Shown: in pieces, positions 59,173-64,000 of the stretch | How the letters are laid out: every line of letters starts with the position of its first letter | Position numbering within the stretch: position 1 is the first letter of the stretch | DNA from: Pontibacter vulgaris | Lineage (GTDB): Bacteria; Bacteroidota; Bacteroidia; Cytophagales; Hymenobacteraceae | DNA: 64,000 nucleotides | Assembly (NCBI RefSeq): GCF_022758145.1 | Contig: NZ_JAJVDH010000003.1 | Coordinates: 248,001-312,000 of the forward strand | Reading direction: 5' to 3' | The notes under the pieces: model-generated | Database searches by the model: none | What the model was told of the DNA's origin: nothing | The model's input: the letters and a program-made list of their open reading frames with translations, nothing else | Made by a program: the position numbers and the translations under genes

Positions 59173-60390
59173 TCAAGATAGCTTCTCTCTTAGCACTTTC
59201 ATGGATTCTGCTATCAAGCGAGCTTCAACTTTAGCATAAATCTGAGTGGTCTTGATGTTATCATGCCCCAGCATTTGCTTCACTACTTCCATCGGTATAC
59301 CATTTTGTAAAGCGATGGTAGTTGCAAAAGTATGTCTCCCTATATGTACTGTGAGTTTCTTCCTGATGCCACACAAATCCCCTATCTCTTTTAAATAGGC
59401 ATTAAATTTCTGGTTGGATGGGATGGGTAGCAGGTAACCAGAGGTTAAGACCTTTTCATGTTCTGCATACTTCGCAAGGATTACCTTTGCAGGTGGCAGT
59501 AAAGGGATAGCACAGGCATTCCCTGTCTTCTGGCGCTCGGTGAATATCCATTCTTCTCCATCTACCCCGATGCCTAAATTTTCCTTTTTAAGGTGCTTGG
59601 CATCCGTGAAAGCTAACCCTGTATAACAGGTAAAAAGAAACATATCCTTTACTATCTCCAGTCTTTGTACAGAAAATTGCGCGGCTTCTAATATCTTCAG
59701 TTCTCCTTCATTCAAGGGTAGTCTGACCACCTTTTCCTTACTCATCGAGTGTAAAAGGAAAGGGTCTTTTTGAAGGTAATCATACTTCAAGGCTATCTTC
59801 ACAGCCTTCTTTACCCGCTGAATGTGCTTGATAGCGCCATTTTGCCTGCACTTCCCTTTCGTCTTTAGATAAAGCTCAAAGTCAGCTATAAACCTATAGG
59901 ACAGGTCTTTCAGCTTGAAGTCCTGCAGCTTGTATTCCTCTTCAAGAAAGGCAATAAGATGGTTCTCTGTGGCCCTGTAAGCGTTATAGCAGCTCAAGCT
60001 ATACTCCACTCCTATCTTGGCTTGCACGTCTCTCACAAGCTTGGAGAACACATCCAGTAAGGTAGGTTTCTTTTCTTCTATACCAAGGACTCCATTCTTG
60101 ATAGCCGCTAGGTCTACATCTTTACCTGCTTCTATCAGCTTGTTGTAATGCTGTTTAGCTCTTAGTTTAAAAAGGTCTATGGTATCATTAATAGCTTTGG
60201 AAAGGTCTGATTTACCCTTCACCTTACCTTTGGCTGAGTCCCATAATTCAGGTTTGATGTAGTGTTTGGTAGATATTTCACTGATACTGCCATCTATGGT
60301 TATTCTGATGATGACAGGTACCTCACCCAGTTTATTGGGTTTGTTTCTTCTGACCATCGCCAGGATGGTAAATGTGTGCTGTGTCTTCAT
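59173..60390 (-). CDS. int: Tyrosine-type site-specific integrase
   Basis: 405 residues. It has the N-terminal arm-DNA-binding and SAM-like regions of Bacteroidota integrases (VIIRITIDGSISEISTKHY near the start). The catalytic domain has TCYTGLAFTD at the first-Arg position, then HIGRHTFATTIA (H-x-x-R) and QMLGHDNIKTTQIYAKV with the nucleophilic Tyr. Ala replaces the usual first Arg, as is common in this phylum's family. It is directly next to the tRNA att site and would catalyse integration and excision. Confidence 0.93.
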   Translation of the reverse strand: MKTQHTFTILAMVRRNKPNKLGEVPVIIRITIDGSISEISTKHYIKPELWDSAKGKVKGKSDLSKAINDTIDLFKLRAKQHYNKLIEAGKDVDLAAIKNGVLGIEEKKPTLLDVFSKLVRDVQAKIGVEYSLSCYNAYRATENHLIAFLEEEYKLQDFKLKDLSYRFIADFELYLKTKGKCRQNGAIKHIQRVKKAVKIALKYDYLQKDPFLLHSMSKEKVVRLPLNEGELKILEAAQFSVQRLEIVKDMFLFTCYTGLAFTDAKHLKKENLGIGVDGEEWIFTERQKTGNACAIPLLPPAKVILAKYAEHEKVLTSGYLLPIPSNQKFNAYLKEIGDLCGIRKKLTVHIGRHTFATTIALQNGIPMEVVKQMLGHDNIKTTQIYAKVEARLIAESMKVLREKLS

Positions 60391-60549
60391 GGTTCTTGCT
60401 CTTTAAGAAGACCATTTAAATACAAGTTACACCAGTACAAATAACACTTAATCAGAAACTTACAAGCTTATTCGTGACCCAGTTTACCTGATGATTCCAG
60501 GTCACTGGATTGGTCACTGAGAGACAGGTAATAAGAGAAGCAAAACAGG

Positions 60550-60591
60550 CTTTAAAAACAAAAAAGCCCTATCCGTTAGAATAGAGCTTTT
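60550..60591 (-). terminator. Element-derived terminator for tRNA-Leu
   Basis: On the minus strand AAAAGCTCTAT and ATAGGGCTTTT pair with one G-U across a 8-base loop (60562-60591) and are followed by TTTGTTTTTAAAG. It replaces the original terminator now stranded at 48008-48049. Confidence 0.7.
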
Positions 60592-60592
60592 A

Positions 60593-60612
60593 AAGTGCGC
60601 GCGGGGAGATTC
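60593..60612. repeat. Right attachment site (within tRNA-Leu 3' end)
   Basis: Identical to 48050-48069. It covers the 3' acceptor strand, discriminator, part of the T arm and three flanking bases. Confidence 0.9.
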
Positions 60613-60677
60613 GAACTCCCACACCCGAAGGCACCACCCCCTCAAGATGGCGTGTCTACCAGTTTCACCACGTGCGC
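60596..60677 (-). tRNA. tRNA-Leu (anticodon GAG)
   Basis: 82 bases. On the minus strand it reads GCGCACG (acceptor), a D arm with GGTAGAC, an anticodon stem CCATC/GGTGG enclosing TTGAGGG (anticodon GAG, U33 present), a long class II variable arm, T arm GGGAG-TTCGAAT-CTCCC and CGCGCGC-A. CCA is not encoded. Acceptor pair 5:68 is A opposite C, a mismatch present in both copies of the att repeat. The 3' end is completed by the integrated element. Confidence 0.93.
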
Positions 60678-60795
60678 AGGTAAAATGTGGTTGCAAAAGT
60701 AGCGAGCACTTCTGATATATGCAATAGCTGGTATACTTCCTGCCAGAATTTAAAACCTCCGCATTTTATACTTGTCCTTGTATCATTAACATAAC

Positions 60796-63063
60796 TTATT
60801 TATTGGCTTGTGGCAGCGTATACCGTAAGCCTATAAAGGTTCTGCGGCCCTGTAAAGGCGCGAAATTATACTCGGTATCAAATGTATAGTTATTCGGGTT
60901 GTCAACGGTTACCTGCTTGTCAAAAGGGTCGAAAGGGCGCATAAGCGGGTGTTTTGGCATGAAGTCAAAAATATTCTTTACCCCACCGTATACTTCCAGC
61001 CCACCGGGCAGTGTTTTGGTAAGCTGCAGATTCTGGAGCGTAAACCACGGCGATTGGTCCGGTCTGAAATCATTTTCCTGTACGGGCAGGTACATTGGTC
61101 CTTTTATACTTCCGGTATAATCAAGGGTTAGGCCCAGGCTTTTAAACTGGTAAGATGCGGCAAACGTGGAAGAGAACTTTGGCGCATGTAACTGTGGCAC
61201 ACGTTCTTTATTTCCTTCCCCAGCTTTCTCTACCTGGTATACATCCATCAGTGTGAGCCCTGCATTTATTTTAAGCGGAAAAGTAAAGGCTACTTCTGCA
61301 TCCATTGCTACACCTTTGGAAATAGCGTAGCCGCTTAAATTATCATAGATGATCTTGTTGTTATCTGTCAGGAAATCTGCTACAATTTTATTTGTGAAAT
61401 AAGTATAAAAAGCGGTTCCTTCCAGTTCGAGGTAACCTCCGTTCAGGTTTATATAACGCTGGTAATTCAGGCTGGCATTATAGGATTTCTCTGGTTTAAG
61501 GGCATTTGCAATCACAACCTCACGTGCACCTGTCAGGGCGGCATGGTCTTCGGTGAAAAGGTTAACAACACGGTAACCGTTGCCCAGACTCAGCCGGAAA
61601 GTGTTGTGCTCATCCGGGCTCCATTTGGTGTTGAAACGCGGCGTAAGTATACTGCCATGCTCCGAATTATAGTCGTAGCGAAGTCCGGCCAGTAAGGTTG
61701 TGCTGGTTGATGCTTTGAATTCATCCTGTAAAAAAACGCCTGGCAGCGAAGTATAAACCGGTTTATTGGCTATGCCTGCCGCTGCATCCGATTGCTGCGT
61801 AGCAGGCGTATTATCATCATAGAAAGTATAACGGTAAGCGGTGCCCAGTAACAGATTGTGTCGTTCGCCTAAGGGTTTGTCCCAAACCAACTGACCAAAT
61901 AACACCCGCTGCTGCCCTTTGTAAGTGGTGGTGCCATACGCCGAGTTCTGGAGATGATCATTAAAAGAGTAGCTCAGCAGCAGGTTCTCCTTTACAGGCA
62001 ACTGGTAAGCTCCTAACAACTCGTAGCGGCGTGTGTAAACCGATTCGCCGTAAATGCTGTCGCCACCACGGTAGGCCGGCGACCACTGCAACTCGCCCCC
62101 AAACCTGTCTTCGTAATAATAGCGTGCTGCCAGTTCTGCTGTGCGCTTGCTTTGCCTGTTAAAGCTCCATTTGTTAAAAAGTGAGATCCGGTGCTGCAGC
62201 GGGATATCCGTAAAATTGTCATCGTTTACATCGCGCCTGTCCTGGTAGCGGAAGTAGTTGGCACTAAGGATAGTAGAGGCCGATTTAAAACGCTGGCTTA
62301 TTCCAAAATCTGCATTCAGCTCCTTCTGCGAAGTATAAAAAACATCTGCGGCCAGCCGTGGCGCTTTTGCAGGGCTTTTAGTGATCACGTTTATTAAACC
62401 GGCAACAGCTTCGGATCCATACAAAGTTGAGGCAGGACCTTTTACAACTTCTACCCGCTCTATCAAACTGTTAGGGATGCTGTTCAGACCATAAACCGTA
62501 GCCAGCGCGCTAACTATAGGCATGCCATCTATCAACACCATGGTATAAGCGCCTTCCATGCCATTTATGTGTATATCGCCGGTGCCACACACATTGCAGT
62601 TTATTTGCGGCTGCACGCCATTCACTACCTCCAAGGCTTCGAACAAAGCTGGCGTTGGGTTTTTCTGAAAATACTTCGGGGTATAGATCTCCACCGCAAC
62701 CGGCGACTCCAGCAAGTATGTTTCGCGCATGGTACCGGTTACAACCACCTCCTGCAGCCGAGATGTACTCTCCTCCAGCTCAGCTTTTATACTTACTACC
62801 TCTCCATCGTTAACGGTTATACTTTTAGAAAATGGCTTATAGCCAACTGCCGTAACTATTAACTTATACATGCCAGGTGGCACTTGCTGCATTTCAAAGT
62901 GGCCGTTTGCTCCTGCAGTGGCTCCTAAGCTTGTACCCTCCAAACCTATACTTGCATACGGCAAGGGCTGGCCTTTACTCCTCACTTCCCCTTTTATACT
63001 TCCCTGCTGTGCAAATACGGCTAAAGGAAAAATCAATAATAATACGAGATACAATTGCTGCAT
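60796..63063 (-). CDS. TonB-dependent outer-membrane receptor
   Basis: 755 residues. A signal peptide (1-18, ends VFAQ) is followed by a carboxypeptidase-regulatory-like domain (about 22-105), a plug (about 120-225) and a beta-barrel to the C terminus. The plug has NCNVCGTGDIHINGMEG with a C-x-x-C, VLIDGMPIVSALATVYGLN and VEVVKGPASTLYGSEAVAGL. That C-x-x-C is seen in a subgroup of iron or metal receptors. A DtxR-like palindrome lies 47 bases upstream. Metal or siderophore uptake is likely, and the exact ligand is unknown. Confidence 0.92.
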   Translation of the reverse strand: MQQLYLVLLLIFPLAVFAQQGSIKGEVRSKGQPLPYASIGLEGTSLGATAGANGHFEMQQVPPGMYKLIVTAVGYKPFSKSITVNDGEVVSIKAELEESTSRLQEVVVTGTMRETYLLESPVAVEIYTPKYFQKNPTPALFEALEVVNGVQPQINCNVCGTGDIHINGMEGAYTMVLIDGMPIVSALATVYGLNSIPNSLIERVEVVKGPASTLYGSEAVAGLINVITKSPAKAPRLAADVFYTSQKELNADFGISQRFKSASTILSANYFRYQDRRDVNDDNFTDIPLQHRISLFNKWSFNRQSKRTAELAARYYYEDRFGGELQWSPAYRGGDSIYGESVYTRRYELLGAYQLPVKENLLLSYSFNDHLQNSAYGTTTYKGQQRVLFGQLVWDKPLGERHNLLLGTAYRYTFYDDNTPATQQSDAAAGIANKPVYTSLPGVFLQDEFKASTSTTLLAGLRYDYNSEHGSILTPRFNTKWSPDEHNTFRLSLGNGYRVVNLFTEDHAALTGAREVVIANALKPEKSYNASLNYQRYINLNGGYLELEGTAFYTYFTNKIVADFLTDNNKIIYDNLSGYAISKGVAMDAEVAFTFPLKINAGLTLMDVYQVEKAGEGNKERVPQLHAPKFSSTFAASYQFKSLGLTLDYTGSIKGPMYLPVQENDFRPDQSPWFTLQNLQLTKTLPGGLEVYGGVKNIFDFMPKHPLMRPFDPFDKQVTVDNPNNYTFDTEYNFAPLQGRRTFIGLRYTLPQANK

Positions 63064-63399
63064 ATTTAAATCATTTTAAAAATATATACGCAACATTACG
63101 AAATTAAAGTTTAGGTTAGTCTAAATTTTAATTTAAATAAATTTTAATATTCTATATTCAGAACTGAATTTCAAACAATTGCCTGCTGACAATGAAAGAT
63201 TTATGAAAGTATAATCAAATCGAGAAACCAACTTGGGCAGATATGGTGTTGCCTATTTTCAGGGAGCTGAAATTGGCAGGTTACTGAGATTAAAGGCAAT
63301 CAGTTATCCTTCTTGTTTATTAGGACTTTTCGGGGCTTATACTTAGTTTTATGATATAGCACATAAAATTCAGGACAGAAGCCATAAGTATAAATATAT
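63064..63399. promoter_or_regulatory. Divergent spacer with a DtxR/IdeR-like box
   Basis: TTTAGGTTAGTCTAAA at 63110-63125 is symmetrical (arms TTTAG and CTAAA) and close to the DtxR/IdeR iron box TTAGGTTAGCCTAACC. It stands 46 bases before the receptor start codon. The remaining 250 bases carry no gene and precede the ABC ATPase gene. Confidence 0.5.
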
Positions 63400-64000
63400 A
63401 TGAGCATACAAATAGACGGATTATCGAAAGCGTTTGGAAAGCGAAAGGTGTTGCAGGAGCTTAACCTTACTATTGAAAAAGGCCAGTGTTACTGCCTTCT
63501 GGGTAAGAACGGGGTAGGAAAAAGTACTTTCCTGAATTGTATACTGGATCTGATAAAGCCTGATGCCGGCACTGTAAGCTTATTTGGCAAAGACTATGCT
63601 ACAAACAGCCTGGAACTGAAGCAAAACCTGGGCGCCCTGTGCGAAGATAATCCGCTGATAGAAGAATTTACCGGCCTTGAGTACCTGAACTTTGTTGCCA
63701 AACTATACCGTTTACCGCAGCACGAAGCCGACCAGCGCATCAGCAGCCTTACGGGCTACTTTTTTTCGGATAAAGAATCGCTTCACAAAAATATAGCCGG
63801 CTACTCTACCGGCATGAAAAAAAAGATCGGCATTGCAGCCGCTATACTTCATAAACCCAGCGTACTGATACTGGATGAGCCTTTTACCGGCCTTGACCCT
63901 ATTGCAGCGCAGTTACTTGTGCAACTAATACGAAATTATGCATCGCCAAACCGGGTTATACTTATCTCATCTCATGACCTGAACTATGTTGAGCGCGTGG
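63400..64000 (+). CDS. ABC transporter ATP-binding protein, N-terminal part (3' end outside window)
   Basis: The gene starts at ATG 63400 and runs off the window; 200 residues are visible. Walker A is LLGKNGVGKSTFLN, the Q/E-loop region LGALCEDNPLIEEFTGLEYL, the signature YSTGMKKKIGIAAAIL (a S-T-G-M variant of LSGGQ) and Walker B VLILDEPFTGLDP, ending in the H-loop ISSHDLNYVERV. The style fits ABC-2-type exporters or gliding- and antibiotic-resistance-type ATPases. The permease gene is expected downstream. It is divergent from the TonB receptor. Confidence 0.9.
   Translation, partial: MSIQIDGLSKAFGKRKVLQELNLTIEKGQCYCLLGKNGVGKSTFLNCILDLIKPDAGTVSLFGKDYATNSLELKQNLGALCEDNPLIEEFTGLEYLNFVAKLYRLPQHEADQRISSLTGYFFSDKESLHKNIAGYSTGMKKKIGIAAAILHKPSVLILDEPFTGLDPIAAQLLVQLIRNYASPNRVILISSHDLNYVERV

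Larger units (their letters stand above)
48050..60612. mobile_element. 12.5-kb integrative element in tRNA-Leu(GAG)
   Basis: It is bounded by identical 20-base copies of the tRNA 3' end (48050-48069 and 60593-60612). A tyrosine integrase lies at the right edge beside the intact tRNA. The interior is AT-richer and poorer in AAGTATA than the flanks. It carries a polymerase-like replication protein, small element genes, a regulator, and a McrBC-like plus HEPN cargo. No relaxase or conjugation gene is visible, so it is either mobilised by other elements or transferred by phage. Whether it can excise now is not shown. Confidence 0.88.

Noticed and set aside
1-64000. CRISPR array or riboswitch
   Set aside because: No regularly spaced direct repeats of 25-40 bases were seen, and no leader matched a riboswitch that I can recognise by eye.

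Overview
The window looks like chromosomal DNA of a Cytophagales bacterium (phylum Bacteroidota), most likely Hymenobacteraceae and Pontibacter-like. The evidence is a TonB-dependent receptor with an N-terminal carboxypeptidase-regulatory domain, a transketolase split into two subunit genes, a Bacteroidota-type tyrosine integrase, few Shine-Dalgarno sequences, and several upstream matches to the Bacteroidota promoter pattern TTTG-N(about 19)-TAnnTTTG. The genus is an inference. A further signature is the heptamer AAGTATA/TATACTT, which is scattered through genes and spacers at what looks like several times the chance rate.

Bases 1-47,780 are ordinary backbone. In order: the tail of an EamA exporter, an NlpE-like protein, trpS, three uncharacterised exported or membrane proteins, an acidic protein, 4-hydroxyphenylpyruvate dioxygenase, phosphoglucomutase, a STAS/SEC14-like protein and a nitroreductase. 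An 830-base non-coding mosaic of short repeats follows, then dnaB diverging from mpl and a DEDDh exonuclease. Next come a Cys-rich lipoprotein with an M48 protease, and a FAH-family / M23 peptidase / Bcp operon. Then come the two transketolase genes with a VWA-domain gene lodged between them, an ECF sigma triad, a DUF885 peptidase, PepE, small proteins, an MBL hydrolase, a triple-PAS kinase, a class III aminotransferase, an SLC13 permease, a TerB-like protein, pfkA and miaA. A 1742-residue hybrid kinase heads an apparent operon with a response regulator, a small protein and a PhnP-like hydrolase; an NFACT/RqcH homologue follows. Most transcription units end in long, nearly perfect, often bidirectional hairpins.

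Bases 48,050-60,612 are a 12.5-kb integrative element, AT-richer than the backbone, inserted in the 3' end of tRNA-Leu(GAG). A 20-bp copy of the tRNA 3' end (AAGTGCGCGCGGGGAGATTC) sits at each boundary, the intact tRNA is at the right end, and a tyrosine integrase lies next to it. The element carries a divergent family-A-polymerase-like protein, probably for replication, beside a spacer with iterated motifs and a GC-rich hairpin. Its cargo is a two-gene McrBC-like module: a coiled-coil AAA+ protein with a shortened N-x-D motif, overlapping a DUF2357/PD-(D/E)xK nuclease. Divergent to it are two HEPN-like proteins with R-N-x(3-4)-H motifs flanking a small winged-helix/membrane-anchor protein. 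The last two classes are not part of classical McrBC, so this is the best candidate for a poorly described defence system here.

Bases 60,678-64,000 return to backbone: a TonB-dependent receptor with a Cys-x-x-Cys plug and a DtxR/IdeR-like operator upstream, then the start of an ABC transporter ATPase gene that runs off the window.
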